A stretch of DNA of 64,000 nucleotides from Kitasatospora sp. CB01950 (GCF_001905465.1 NZ_LISX01000011.1:62001-126000), one strand, 5' to 3'. Shown: positions 32,204 through 41,352, numbered from the stretch's first letter. Made by a program: numbers and translations. The notes: generated by a model from the sequence alone, not told the origin.

Positions 32204-34694
32204 TGATCTTGACGACGGCGCGGCCCTCCTCGTCGGAGCCGTACAGGTCGACCTCGGCGGAGATGCCCCAGTCGTGGTCGCCGTTCGGGTCGTCGAAGAT
32301 CTGCCGGACCCGCCACAGGCCCTCGTCCTCGACCTCCTCGATCAGGAGCATCTTCGGGCCACGCGCGTTCGGGCCGGTGAACAGGTCGTCGTACTCCTCC
32401 CAGTACCCGTCCATCGCGTCCGCCCAGCGGTCCGCGTCCCAGCCGTCCTCGCCGTCCAGCCCGGCCAGCTCGTCGTAGTGCTCCAGCGCGCACAGCTCGA
32501 CCCGGCGGAACAGCTCGTTGCGGACCAGTACCCGGAAGGCGCGGGAGTTCGCGGTGACCGGCGCCGGCTTGTCGTCGAGGCGGACCTCGCCGGCCTCCGG
32601 CTCGGTCGGGTTGGCCAGCGCCTCCCACTCGTCCAGCAGCGAGGAGTCGACCTGCCGGACCAGCTCGCCCAGCCAGGCGATGACGTCCTTCAGGTCATCG
32701 GTCTTGATGTCGTCCGGGACGGTCTGCTCCAGCGCCTTGAACGCGCCCGCCAGGTAGCGCAGCACGATGCCCTCGGTGCGCGCCAGCTCGTAGAAGCCCA
32801 CGTAGTCGGTGAACGTCATGGCCCGCTCGTACAGGTCGCGGACCACCGACTTCGGACGCAGCGGGTGGTCGCCGATCCACGGGTGCGCCCGCCGGTACAC
32901 GTCGTAGGCGTGGCCTAGCTGCTCCTCCAGCGGCTTCGGGTACGTGATCTCCTGGAGCCGGTTCATCCGCTCCTCGTACTCGATGCCGTCGCGCTTCATC
33001 TCCGCCACGGCCTCGCCGCGCGCCTTGTTCTCCTGCGAGGCGAGGATCTGCCGCGGGTCGTCGAGCGTCGCCTCGACCACCGAGACGACGTCCAGGGAGT
33101 AGGACGGCGACTCCGGGTCGAGCAGGTCGAACGCGGCCAGCGCGAAGGTGGACAGCGGCTGGTTCAGCGCGAAGTTCTCCTGCAGGTCCAGGGTCAGACG
33201 CACCGTGCGGCCCTCGGAGTCCGGCTGGTCGAGCTGCTCCACCACGCCGCCCTCCAGCAGCGAACGGTAGATGGCGATCGCGGTCCGGATGTGGCGGCGC
33301 TGCGCCGGGCGGTCCTCGTGGTTGTCGGTGAGCAGCTTGCGCATCGCCTCGAACGCGTTGCCCGGGCGGCCGATGACGGACAGCAGCATGGCGTGGCTGA
33401 CCTTGAACCGGGACACCAGCGGCTCCGGGTCGGCGCCGATCAGCCGCTCGAAGGTCTCCTCGGTCCACGAGACGAACCCGTCCGGGGCCTTCTTGCGGAC
33501 GACCTTCTTGCGCTTCTTCGGGTCGTCGCCGGCCTTCGCCAGCGCCCGGTCGTTCTCCACCACGTGCTCCGGCGCCTGCGCCACCACCTGGCCGACGGTG
33601 TCGAACCCGGCGCGGCCCGCGCGACCGGCGATCTGGTGGAACTCGCGGGCCCGCAGGATCCGCACCCGCTGCCCGTCGTACTTGGACAGCGCCGTGAACA
33701 GCACCGTGCGGATCGGCACGTTGACGCCGACGCCCAGGGTGTCGGTGCCGCAGATCACCTTCAGCAGACCGGCCTGCGCGAGGCGCTCCACCAGACGGCG
33801 GTACTTCGGCAGCATGCCGGCGTGGTGCACGCCGATCCCGTGCCGGACATAACGCGACAGATTGCGACCGAACTTGGTGGTGAAACGGAAGTTGCCGATC
33901 AGATCGGCGATCGCGTCCTTCTCCTGCTTCGAGCACATGTTGATGCTCATCAGCGACTGCGCCCGCTCCACCGCCTCCTTCTGCGTGAAGTGGACGACGT
34001 ACACCGGCGCCTGACCGGTGTTCAGCAGCTCCTCCAGCGTGTCGTGGAGCGAGGTGCGGCGGTACTCGTAGAACAGCGGCACCGGGCGGGTCACCGAACG
34101 CACCGCCACGGTCGGGCGGCCGGTGCGGCGGGTCAGGTCCTCCTCGAAGCGGCGGACGTCGCCGAGGGTCGCCGACATCAACAGGAACTGCGCGTGCGAG
34201 AGTTCGAGCAGCGGGATCTGCCACGCCCAGCCGCGGTCCGGCTCCGCGTAGAAGTGGAACTCGTCCATCACGACCTGGCCGATGTCGGCGCGCGGGCCGT
34301 CGTGCAGCGCGATCTGCGCCAGTACCTCGGCGGTGCAGCAGATGATCGGCGCGGTCGGGTTCACCGAGGCGTCGCCGGTCATCATGCCGACCTGCTCGGT
34401 GCCGAAGATCTTGCACAGGTCGAAGAACTTCTCCGACACCAGCGCCTTGATCGGCGCCGTGTAGAACGTCCGCTTGCCCTCGGCCAGCGCGGCGAAGTGC
34501 GCGCCCGCCGCGACCAGGGACTTGCCGGAGCCGGTCGGCGTCGCCAGGATCACGTTGTTCCCGGAGACCAGCTCGATCAGCGCCTCCTCCTGGGCGGGGT
34601 AGAGGGTGATGCCGCGATCCGACGCCCACTCGGCGAAGGTCTCGAACAGCGAGTCGGGCGTGGCGGGTTTCGGCATCAGGTCCAGGAGGGTCAC
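32184..34694 (-). CDS. Ski2/Mtr4-like DEAD/DEAH helicase with DUF3516 C-terminus
   Basis: 836 residues from GTG 34694. RecA1: Q-like YPAQEEALIEL, Walker A TPTGSGKSLVAAG, motif Ia TAPIKAL, DEFH box VVMDEFHFY, motif III LMSATL. RecA2: VYVVHFTQKEAVERAQ, CGTDTLGVGVNVPIRTVLF, QIAGRAGRAGFD. The C-terminal third is the actinobacterial DUF3516 region (DFVSW-like, YPKPLEEQLGHAYDVYRRAHPW, EWEALANP). These cytoplasmic enzymes are predicted ATP-dependent RNA helicases in RNA turnover or ribosome biogenesis. The frame is open 61 codons further upstream, but those residues look non-coding. Conserved housekeeping-type gene. Confidence 0.9.
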   Translation of the reverse strand: MTLLDLMPKPATPDSLFETFAEWASDRGITLYPAQEEALIELVSGNNVILATPTGSGKSLVAAGAHFAALAEGKRTFYTAPIKALVSEKFFDLCKIFGTEQVGMMTGDASVNPTAPIICCTAEVLAQIALHDGPRADIGQVVMDEFHFYAEPDRGWAWQIPLLELSHAQFLLMSATLGDVRRFEEDLTRRTGRPTVAVRSVTRPVPLFYEYRRTSLHDTLEELLNTGQAPVYVVHFTQKEAVERAQSLMSINMCSKQEKDAIADLIGNFRFTTKFGRNLSRYVRHGIGVHHAGMLPKYRRLVERLAQAGLLKVICGTDTLGVGVNVPIRTVLFTALSKYDGQRVRILRAREFHQIAGRAGRAGFDTVGQVVAQAPEHVVENDRALAKAGDDPKKRKKVVRKKAPDGFVSWTEETFERLIGADPEPLVSRFKVSHAMLLSVIGRPGNAFEAMRKLLTDNHEDRPAQRRHIRTAIAIYRSLLEGGVVEQLDQPDSEGRTVRLTLDLQENFALNQPLSTFALAAFDLLDPESPSYSLDVVSVVEATLDDPRQILASQENKARGEAVAEMKRDGIEYEERMNRLQEITYPKPLEEQLGHAYDVYRRAHPWIGDHPLRPKSVVRDLYERAMTFTDYVGFYELARTEGIVLRYLAGAFKALEQTVPDDIKTDDLKDVIAWLGELVRQVDSSLLDEWEALANPTEPEAGEVRLDDKPAPVTANSRAFRVLVRNELFRRVELCALEHYDELAGLDGEDGWDADRWADAMDGYWEEYDDLFTGPNARGPKMLLIEEVEDEGLWRVRQIFDDPNGDHDWGISAEVDLYGSDEEGRAVVKITAVGAH

Positions 34695-34879
34695 CCCGCT
34701 ATCTTGCCCGCCCGGCACGACCATGGGCAAAGCTCGCCCCCGCACGGTCCTTTCTTGTGACCGCCGGACCGCCCGGCGGCTTCGGTGTGTCGCCGCCCGA
34801 TCGCCGTGCGTGACGGGAACGATCGGGTTCGCCCGCCCCGAAACCTCCGGGGGCGGCCCGACCCGACGGAAGGACATCC

Positions 34880-35197
34880 ATGCGCAGACAACTCGTCGGC
34901 ACCGGCCTGGCCGCAGCCCTGGTGGTGGCGGTCGCGGCAGGCCCGGCCGCGGCGTTCGCCGAGACCGTGACGGCGACGGGCGCCCCGAGCGGCGTCATCG
35001 CGATCTGCCCCGACAACATCAGCCCCACCGACGTGCACGTGACCGACGGCGACGGTACCCCGCTGGGCCCCGGCCAGCGGGTGCGCACCACCGCCGTCGG
35101 CTCCACCGGCGTCGGCGCGTGGATCGCCCCTTACGACGGCTCCCCGCCGCCGCCCGCCGCCATCCGCCTCACCATCACCTGCACCGACGGGAGCTGA
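34880..35197 (+). CDS. Small secreted protein with one likely disulfide
   Basis: 105 residues; ATG nine bases after GGAAGGACATCC. Signal peptide MRRQLVGTGLAAALVVAVAAG, cleaved near AFA-ETV, leaves about 78 residues. The two cysteines (IAICPDN and ITCTDG) are at each end of a beta-rich stretch and may form a disulfide. Many short secreted proteins of this type occur in streptomycetes with no known role. Confidence 0.7.
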   Translation: MRRQLVGTGLAAALVVAVAAGPAAAFAETVTATGAPSGVIAICPDNISPTDVHVTDGDGTPLGPGQRVRTTAVGSTGVGAWIAPYDGSPPPPAAIRLTITCTDGS

Positions 35198-35219
35198 CCT
35201 GCCGGCGGCGGGTCGGGCG

Positions 35220-35318
35220 CAGGTGACGACCCGGCCCGCCCGGGACGGGCCGCCGCGACCTGCCGGGGGTGGCTCAGGGGCAGGTGACGACCTGGCCCGC
35301 CCAGGACAGGCCGCCGCC
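35220..35318. repeat. Direct duplication of the ketosynthase 3' end
   Basis: CAGGTGACGACCYGGCCCGC and about 18 further bases occur at 35220 and again at 35281 (61 bp apart) with a few changes. The second copy encodes the C-terminus of the ketosynthase on the minus strand; the first is a non-coding duplicate downstream of its stop. Confidence 0.7.
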
Positions 35319-36224
35319 GAAGGCGAACAGCAACACCCTTGCGCCGGACGCCAGTTCACCGCGCTCCACGAGCTTCGCCAGCGCCAGTGGGACGGACGCC
35401 GCCGAGGTGTTGCCGGAGTCCACCACGTCCCGGGCGACCACCGCGTCCTCGGACAGGCCGAGCTTCTGCACCAGCGACTCGATGATCCGCAGGTTCGCCT
35501 GGTGCGTCACCACCCCGTCCAGCTCGGCCGGGCTCAGGCCCGCCGCCCGGCACGCCTGCTCGGCCAGCGCCGGCAGCTCCGTGGTCGCCCAGCGGAACAC
35601 CGCCTGCCCGTCCTGCTCGAACCGCGGGTGCCAGTCGCCCAGCAGCCGCACCGCGCTCGCCCGCGACGGGTCCGACCCCCACACCACCGGCCCGACCCCG
35701 GCGCTCTCGCCGTCGGTCGCCGACAGCACCGCCGCGCCCGCGCCGTCGCCCAGCAGGATGCAACTGCGGCGGTCCGTCCAGTCGGTGACGTCCGACATCT
35801 TCTCCGCGCCGATCACCAGCGCGTGCCGGGCCGCGCCCGCCCGCAGCGAGTGGTCGGCCAGCGAGAGGGAGGTGCAGAAACCCGCGCAGCCGTTGTTCAC
35901 GTCGAACGCGACGGCGGACGGAATGCCCAGGCGCGCCGCGACCTGCGCCGCGATCGACGGGCAGCGGTCCATCGCGCTGCACGTCGCCACCGTGATCTGC
36001 CCGATCTCCGCCGGGTCCAGGCCCGACGCCGCCAGCGCCTTCGCGGCGGCCACCGCGGCGAGGTCCGTCACCGACTCGTCCGGCGCGGCGATCCGCCGCG
36101 TGACGATGCCCGTCCGCCGGCGGATCCACTCGTCGTCGGTGTCCACCATGGTCGCCAGCTCGTCATTGGTCAGCACCCTGCTGGGCTGGTGATGACCGAG
36201 ACCGGCGATACGGACTCCGGGCAT
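35274..36224 (-). CDS. Beta-ketoacyl-ACP synthase III (FabH-like)
   Basis: 316-residue thiolase-fold ketosynthase III. Catalytic Cys113 in NNGCAGF, His241 in VTHQANLRI and Asn272 in DSGNTSAAS complete the FabH triad. TDDEWIRRRTGIVTRRI and the terminal FGGGLSWAGQVV are also typical. It would condense an acyl-CoA starter with malonyl-ACP. Being outside any fab cluster, it is more likely to prime a specialised pathway or to be a paralogue. GGAAGGGAACTGCC precedes the ATG, and TATATT about 50 bases upstream on the minus strand may be the -10 element. Its 3' end is partly duplicated downstream. Confidence 0.9.
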   Translation of the reverse strand: MPGVRIAGLGHHQPSRVLTNDELATMVDTDDEWIRRRTGIVTRRIAAPDESVTDLAAVAAAKALAASGLDPAEIGQITVATCSAMDRCPSIAAQVAARLGIPSAVAFDVNNGCAGFCTSLSLADHSLRAGAARHALVIGAEKMSDVTDWTDRRSCILLGDGAGAAVLSATDGESAGVGPVVWGSDPSRASAVRLLGDWHPRFEQDGQAVFRWATTELPALAEQACRAAGLSPAELDGVVTHQANLRIIESLVQKLGLSEDAVVARDVVDSGNTSAASVPLALAKLVERGELASGARVLLFAFGGGLSWAGQVVTCP

Positions 36225-36394
36225 GGCAGTTCCCTTCCGCGACAGCGGCCACCGGCCGGTGCCGGAGGCAACGGTCGCGAATATAGCAACCGACCGATCG
36301 GAAGCTAAACGCCCACCCGCAGGCCGACCGCGCTGCGCGGCGATCCTTTGGACCGAAATACCCTGGAGCCCTGACCAGGTGGTCTGCGATCCTC

Positions 36395-36835
36395 GTGCGC
36401 GTGCCAGCTCGTAACCGCCGCCTGCCGCGGCACCTGTCGTGGCCGCTCACCTCGACGGACATATGCTCCGTCCTCGATGAGACGCGCTCCCAGGCCCTCC
36501 ATCTCAGCTTCTTCGACCGCCGCTGGACGGACGGGGCGATCCTCAAGGCCGACTGGGTGCCGCCGATCGGCTCGAACTACGGCGCCGGTCTTCCTCCCGA
36601 GTGGTGGTCGAGTGTCTGGATCACCGTCGGCCCCGTCCCGAGCGGTGAGCGGGCCGCTGCCCGTCGGATCCTGCGCGAGCAGGCGCTGCCCGAGCTCCGG
36701 AGTTGGGTGGAGAAGGCCCGGAACGGGTCCGAGGCATGGGCGCTGAGCAGGCACAGCATCGCCTGGCAGTACGCCAACCAGTCGCTGCGCATCAGCCATG
36801 ACGGGCAGCTGTACCAACCGGTCGAACTTCCCTGA
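36395..36835 (+). CDS. Hypothetical protein (NRRLPRHL family)
   Basis: 146 residues, GTG start. PARNRRLPRHLSWPLT opens the protein; FFDRRWTDGAILKADWVPPIG and PPEWWSSVWITVGPVPSGE suggest an alpha/beta fold, and SEAWALSRHSIAWQYANQ follows. I do not recognise a catalytic motif. A second copy of only its N-terminal segment survives at about 38.35 kb, so this family seems to have duplicated locally. It lies in a patch of hypotheticals, some with immunity-protein flavour, but no toxin is evident. Confidence 0.6.
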   Translation: MRVPARNRRLPRHLSWPLTSTDICSVLDETRSQALHLSFFDRRWTDGAILKADWVPPIGSNYGAGLPPEWWSSVWITVGPVPSGERAAARRILREQALPELRSWVEKARNGSEAWALSRHSIAWQYANQSLRISHDGQLYQPVELP

Positions 36836-36950
36836 GACTCGTCAAAGTTCGATGAGACGGGACATCCACGGCATGGTCACAGTCGATCTTGTCGGGGAGG
36901 GTGGCCAACCTGCGGCGAAGCCGAAGGGCGGCGATCGGGGAGGGGTTGCA

Positions 36951-37391
36951 GTGGGTGGCAACGAGTGGACGATGACCGGGCCGTACCAGGAGGACCTGGC
37001 AGCGGCGTTTCGGCAGGCCCAGGCCCAGGCCCAGGCCCAGGCCCAGGCCCTGGAGCTGGTGCAGGACGATCGGGGTTTTCCGGGGCTTGGCATCGTCGAG
37101 TTGTGGCAGGACGAAGCGTGGCAGGAGTACATCGCGACCGGGGGCACCGGTACGGTGCTCGACTTCTACGAGTTGGTCGTCACCGAGGACGAAGTTCCCT
37201 TCGTGATGCGGCCCTTGTCCCGGAACGAGGTCGTGGCCTGGGCGCCCGACGGCCGTCCGACCCGCGAGCAGTGGGATGCCGCACAGCGCCGGTTGCTTGA
37301 TCCGATCGGGCGTGGGGAGGGCCGCTGCACGGTGCTCTATCGCGAGGACCGGCCGGCTGAGGTCGGCTACTGGGGCTGTCCTGCGGACTGA
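36951..37391 (+). CDS. Hypothetical protein with Gln-Ala repeat
   Basis: 146 residues from GTG 36951, five bases after GGAGGGG; ATG 36972 is the alternative. After MTGPYQEDLAAAFRQ, a run of Ala-Gln dipeptides encoded by a 6-bp CAGGCC repeat leads into ELVQDDRGFPGLGIVELWQDE, EYIATGGTGTVLDFYELV and TVLYREDRPAEVGYWG. It looks like a conserved streptomycete hypothetical of unknown role; the repeat would lengthen one helix. Confidence 0.62.
   Translation: MGGNEWTMTGPYQEDLAAAFRQAQAQAQAQAQALELVQDDRGFPGLGIVELWQDEAWQEYIATGGTGTVLDFYELVVTEDEVPFVMRPLSRNEVVAWAPDGRPTREQWDAAQRRLLDPIGRGEGRCTVLYREDRPAEVGYWGCPAD
37015..37051 (+). repeat. Hexanucleotide CAGGCC repeat
   Basis: Six tandem copies of CAGGCC in the preceding hypothetical gene encode alternating Gln and Ala. 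Copy-number change would keep the frame. Confidence 0.8.
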
Positions 37392-37522
37392 CCCCGGCCC
37401 CGGAGCGGGAGCCGGTCAAACCTCGTTGAGACTGGTCAAGGTTTCATTGGGACCGAGCCTGCCGCCACGAGACCGCTCAACCTTGCCGGACGCGCCTTGG
37501 GGGTTCGGTCAATGGCTTCGGG

Positions 37523-37960
37523 TCAGGTCCGCTTGCGGCGCGCGATCGCGTCAGAGAGCTGTTGCACGTGGGCAGGGTCCGCGTCCCGGGCAAGGGCGAC
37601 GTAGTGGTCCATGACGGCCGGCCGGTAGCGCACGGGAAACGTCTGTCCTGGGGCGAGTCGGGTGAGCTCGGTGATCGTGAGGCCTTCGTCTGCGATACCG
37701 CGGAACGAGATGCCGTCGGCGGTCTCCACGTCGAACATCAGGGCCACGCGTGGATTGCTGTTGACCTCCCGCCAGTCGACGAGAACGCCGAGCGCAAGCG
37801 CCCCCGTACGCAGTTCCGCATTGCGCTTCCGTGCATCACTGCTCAGGAACGGGTTCGGGGCGATGCCCGGGAAGTCGGGCCCGACGCCGAGCGATTCCCG
37901 GCTCAGGTCGGGCCTGAGCTGCGCCATCATGTCGTTGAGCTTCTTACTCGAACCGAACAT
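37523..37960 (-). CDS. Hypothetical protein, MFGSSKKLNDMM type
   Basis: 145 residues, with no signal peptide or membrane span. LNDMMAQLRPDLSRESLGVGPDFPG, then a beta-rich domain (VLVDWREVNSNPRVALMFDVET, GISFRGIADEGLTI) with a PVRYRPAVMDHYVALARDAD strand-helix ending, and a basic C-terminus. The second part resembles the small beta-barrel of DUF3592-type or OB-like proteins, but I cannot assign it. Convergent with the preceding hypothetical gene. Confidence 0.6.
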   Translation of the reverse strand: MFGSSKKLNDMMAQLRPDLSRESLGVGPDFPGIAPNPFLSSDARKRNAELRTGALALGVLVDWREVNSNPRVALMFDVETADGISFRGIADEGLTITELTRLAPGQTFPVRYRPAVMDHYVALARDADPAHVQQLSDAIARRKRT

Positions 37961-38517
37961 CCTGATCCCTCCCGCACGCCGGTGCCGGAATCTCGGCCTG
38001 GCGCTTCGCCCTCAGTGCGATCGTACGTCGCGGCCATTCCCGACCTCCGTCGACTGCGGTGTCGGTGTGGTTCACCGCGCGAACCTACCCGGCCCGTTCG
38101 GCGGTGGGCCAGCGTTTTCCCGCTCCGCTCGGCGACGGGAACCGCCGGCCCCGTCACCTGTGTGCCGTACCCCGTCACCAGGGCTCCAACCCGGTGGCCG
38201 ACAGGCAGCGCGCAGCGACCGACGCGAACGCCGGTGGTCACACTTCCCTGAGACGCGCCAAGGTTCGTTGAGACGGGTCACTTCGGCCGACCGTCGTTCG
38301 GCGGGACGGCGCGAAGCATCCGGGCGCGCCTGCCGGGACCGTCTGCGATCCCCGGGCGGGCGCCGGTTCGAAACCGCCGCCTGCCGCGCCACCTGGCGTG
38401 GCCGCTCAGCGGATCCGGGGGTGGGCCCTGACCGGCCGCGAGTTGTCGGTGGTGGCGGGCATGATCGTCGTGGTCGGCGCGGGGCGCGTCGGTGTGGCGG
38501 ACTCGTGGGCGGCTCGA
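37961..38517. other. Non-coding stretch with dispersed repeat and a gene remnant
   Basis: No intact gene. At 38245-38280 it holds the third copy of a TGAGACnnGTCAAGGTT-like repeat that also occurs at 36833 and 37420. About 38355-38400 it encodes RNRRLPRHLAWPLS in one frame, a fragment of the hypothetical gene at 36395. Confidence 0.6.
38355..38400 (+). pseudogene. N-terminal fragment of the 36.4-kb hypothetical gene family
   Basis: One frame reads RNRRLPRHLAWPLSGSG, matching RNRRLPRHLSWPLTSTD of the gene at 36395 and nothing beyond. This short remnant sits next to the dispersed repeat, so the two probably moved or were duplicated together. Confidence 0.6.
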
Positions 38518-39681
38518 ATGGACACGTGGCAGGAACTCGACGCGGTGGTGGCGGAGCGGCTGAGGTCGGTGTCGTCGGAGGAGCGGCAGGTCTTCGCGGC
38601 GGGCGTCGCGGAGCGGCTGATGCGTCGGCACGAGACCCTGCCCGAGGGGGAGCGGGCGCCGTTCACGCTGAGTCTGCGGCCGCTGCTGGACGCCGTGTGG
38701 GAGGGCGTGCTCGGCGACTCGACGGCCTTCGCGGCGATCAACCGCGGCGTCGCCGAGTACATGCTCAGCGAGTACTGCCACAACGAGGGCCAGCACGGCC
38801 CGGACGACGCCGACGAGTCCGCCGCGGCGGCCGCGCTGTACGCGGCGCACGCCTACCTGTTCGGCTGCCGGAAGTACGCGAGGTGGACCAGCGGCCGGGC
38901 GCTGGAGGCCGTCGAACTGCACCTGGAGCAACTGTCCGAGACGGTCGAAGTCTTCGACGCCGACCAGGACGAGGCGATGTCCGCCGAACTGCGGCGGCAG
39001 CTGCGCGACCTCGACCTGATCGCGGGGTTCTCGAACGAGCTCCGCTACGCCAACCTTGGTCTGCCCGTCGACACCTCGACGCGCCTGCGGGCGGAGCTGC
39101 GCGAAGCGCTCTCGTCGGAGTCGCTGCTGCCCCTGCTGCCTCTGCTGGCCGGTGACGAGGACGTCGTCGCGTTCTTCGCCGCCGTCGCGGACCTCGACGC
39201 GACGAGCCCGGACGACCACGAGCTGGAGGACGGGATCCGGCTCGCGTCCGGGGCCCGGCTGGAGCAGTTCGCGCGGGCGGCCACCGGGGACGCGTACTGC
39301 TTCGTCGGCGAGGGCGGCGAGGAGCGTCCGGTGGTGTACGTGAGCCTCGACGGGGAGGCCGGGCTGCTCGCCGTCGGACTGCCCGAACTGGTGCGCCTGT
39401 GCCTCGCAGTGCCGTGGTGGGGAGAGGTGCGCGGAGGCGCGCTCGACGGGCTCGGGAGCGCCGCCGCCGACTACCGCGCGGACATCCCCGACCTCGACGC
39501 CCGCCGCGACCGCGCCGCCCGGGCCCTCGGCCTCGACCCGACTGCGCTGCCCGCCGAGGCGACGGCCCTCGCCCGCCTCGCCGAACTCTCCCGGGGGCCG
39601 GTCGCCGGGACGTGCCTCGTCCTCGGCGGGGAGGGCGAGCCGCTGGAACCGCTCTTCCGCACAACAGCGGCGTTGGCGTAG
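38518..39681 (+). CDS. DUF416-like protein with C-terminal extension
   Basis: 387 residues from ATG 38518. The first ~190 residues are helical and DUF416/YjaG-like (ERQVFAAGVAERLMRRHETL, LRPLLDAVWEGVLGD, AAHAYLFGCRKYARWTSGRALE). The C-terminal half has an RLEQFARAATGDAYCFVGEGG, VVYVSLDGEAGLLAVGLPELVRL segment resembling SUKH-type immunity/adaptor folds. DUF416 proteins have no established enzyme activity. The mix of a helical domain and SUKH-like domain hints at protein-protein interaction. Longer upstream starts run into the gene remnant and are less likely. Confidence 0.65.
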   Translation: MDTWQELDAVVAERLRSVSSEERQVFAAGVAERLMRRHETLPEGERAPFTLSLRPLLDAVWEGVLGDSTAFAAINRGVAEYMLSEYCHNEGQHGPDDADESAAAAALYAAHAYLFGCRKYARWTSGRALEAVELHLEQLSETVEVFDADQDEAMSAELRRQLRDLDLIAGFSNELRYANLGLPVDTSTRLRAELREALSSESLLPLLPLLAGDEDVVAFFAAVADLDATSPDDHELEDGIRLASGARLEQFARAATGDAYCFVGEGGEERPVVYVSLDGEAGLLAVGLPELVRLCLAVPWWGEVRGGALDGLGSAAADYRADIPDLDARRDRAARALGLDPTALPAEATALARLAELSRGPVAGTCLVLGGEGEPLEPLFRTTAALA

Positions 39682-39830
39682 GGAGTTGGCGGGCGCGCCG
39701 GTGTGACGACGACGACGTACGGCGCGGGCGGCGCGGGCGGTACGGAGCCGGCCCCCGGTGCGTTCGGGGGCCGGGGAGAGCTCCGGCAGCACTCGATGAG
39801 CCATTTCCGAACGCGCCGAAGCAACCTGAA

Positions 39831-40694
39831 TCACCGGAAGCGGGCGCGGTGTTCGTTCAGGAAGGCGTCGAGGGTGCGGGGCGGCCGGCCGAGGATGTCG
39901 GTGACGGTGCTGGTAGGGAACTCGGGTCGGGCGATGGCGAGTTGCTGGATCTCCACGACGTGGTCGGCGAGCCAGGCGGGCATGCCGGCCTGGTGGATGA
40001 GGTTGTCGCGCAGCTCGTCCGGAGCGAGGTCGATGTACTGGATCCGGCGGCCGGTCAGTTCGGTCAGCCGGGCGGCGAGGTCGGGGTGGGAGACGGCTTC
40101 CGGTCCGGTCAGCGTGTAGGTTCCGCCGGCGAGGTGGCGCCGGGTGAGCACGGCGGCCGCGATGTCGCCGATGTCGCGGCAGTCGATGTAGTTGCAGGGC
40201 GCGTCCCCCATGGCGCCGAGGACGAGACCCTGGGCCACGGTGGGCGCGAGGCGCAGCAGGTTCTGCATGAATGCGTAGGGGCGCAGGACGGTGCCGGTGA
40301 GTCCGGAGGCGTGCAGGTGTTCCTCGACGGCGTGGTGTCCGCGGGATATCGCGACGGGTGCCTCGGGCTCGGCGGCGGGGGCGGAGAGCTTGACGATGTG
40401 TCCGATTCCGCTGTGGGCGGCGATGTCGATGACACGGGTTTCGAGTTCGACCTGTGCGGGGCTGTTGGCCATGGCAAGGAAGAGCTGGTCGGCGCCGGAG
40501 AAGGCCGTGCGCAGCGAGTCGGGGTCGTCGGCGTCGGCGTACCGGACCTCGACGCGCCGGTCGTGCGGGCCTGTGGTGTCGGGGAGCAGTCGGTGCGGGG
40601 TGCGGGTGAGGGCGCGGACGGGGACGTCGAGGGCGCGCAGGCTGTGGAGCAGGGCGGTCCCGGTGGTTCCGGTCGCTCCCATGACGACGATCAT
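39831..40694 (-). CDS. NmrA-like NAD(P)-binding protein
   Basis: 287 residues; ATG 40694 after AGGAGACACCCG. The N-terminal Rossmann motif is GATGTTGTALLHSL, followed by VRALTRTP (NADP-recognising Arg), FSGADQLFLAM, IGHIVKLSAP and LRPYAFMQNLLRLAPTV. This is an NmrA/HSCARG-type atypical SDR; related proteins are NADP sensors or quinone reductases. Downstream of a membrane-protein gene on the same strand and near a MarR gene with a palindromic operator, so it likely belongs to a redox or electrophile response. The frame upstream of 40694 overlaps the membrane gene antisense. Confidence 0.85.
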   Translation of the reverse strand: MIVVMGATGTTGTALLHSLRALDVPVRALTRTPHRLLPDTTGPHDRRVEVRYADADDPDSLRTAFSGADQLFLAMANSPAQVELETRVIDIAAHSGIGHIVKLSAPAAEPEAPVAISRGHHAVEEHLHASGLTGTVLRPYAFMQNLLRLAPTVAQGLVLGAMGDAPCNYIDCRDIGDIAAAVLTRRHLAGGTYTLTGPEAVSHPDLAARLTELTGRRIQYIDLAPDELRDNLIHQAGMPAWLADHVVEIQQLAIARPEFPTSTVTDILGRPPRTLDAFLNEHRARFR

Positions 40695-40791
40695 CGGGTG
40701 TCTCCTCGGTGCTTGGTGGCGTCTGCGGCAGCCGGTGCTGCCGGGGTGGGTTCGGTGCGTCCGGGCGCCGGTGCCCGGGTGTCGGGGCCGG

Positions 40792-41256
40792 TCACGGCCG
40801 GGCTTTCGCGAGGGTGCCGCGCCAGCGCAGGGTGACGATGGTGGTGGCGAGGACGGCGGAGACGGGCAGGTCGATGCGCAGACGCCGCAGCCAGGGGGCG
40901 GCGTGGAGCGAGGTGCGGGCCGGCAGCCACTCGGCGGCGAACCATCCCAGCGCTGCCGCCACACCGGTGGCCGCGCTGACAAGCAGCGCGGTCAGGACGA
41001 GGCGCGGCAGGGTCGTGGTCCAGCGTCGCGGCTGCCCGCTGTGCCGAAGCCAGGTACCGACCAGGAACGCCACCACCGCGGAAGTACCGGCGATGGAGGT
41101 GCAGGCCGCCACTGTCAGATCCGCCTGTCCGGTGACGACTCCCGCGGTACCCGCCATCAGGGCGGGGGCGGCGTAGGCGGTCACCACCTCGCGCCACAGC
41201 GTGAACGGCCGGGCGGCCGCCCGGCGTGGGCCGGTTCTGTCGTTCGTTGCGGGCAT
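40792..41256 (-). CDS. Four-span membrane protein co-transcribed with NmrA-like gene
   Basis: 154 residues with about four spans: VVTAYAAPALMAGTAGVVTG, TVAACTSIAGTSAVVAFLVG, RLVLTALLVSAATGVAAALG and LPVSAVLATTIVTLRW. It resembles the small DUF-type membrane partners often found with MarR-regulated oxidoreductases, but I do not recognise it. ATG 41256 has GAAGAGG upstream. It is the first gene of a two-gene operon with the NmrA-like protein (gap about 97 bp), controlled through the operator at 41333. Confidence 0.7.
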   Translation of the reverse strand: MPATNDRTGPRRAAARPFTLWREVVTAYAAPALMAGTAGVVTGQADLTVAACTSIAGTSAVVAFLVGTWLRHSGQPRRWTTTLPRLVLTALLVSAATGVAAALGWFAAEWLPARTSLHAAPWLRRLRIDLPVSAVLATTIVTLRWRGTLAKARP

Positions 41257-41332
41257 CTTGGCCTCTTCATCTCGTTGGAGTTCCGAAAGGCGAAAGGGTG
41301 CGGGTGGGGCGTCGACGGGCCTCTCCCGCAAG

Positions 41333-41352
41333 GTAATTAGTTGGCTAATTAC
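41333..41352. promoter_or_regulatory. MarR-type operator, perfect 8-bp dyad
   Basis: GTAATTAG and CTAATTAC are perfect inverted arms around TTGG, an AT-rich palindrome that stands out in this GC-rich DNA. It precedes the membrane-protein/NmrA operon and lies just downstream of the MarR gene. Confidence 0.75.
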
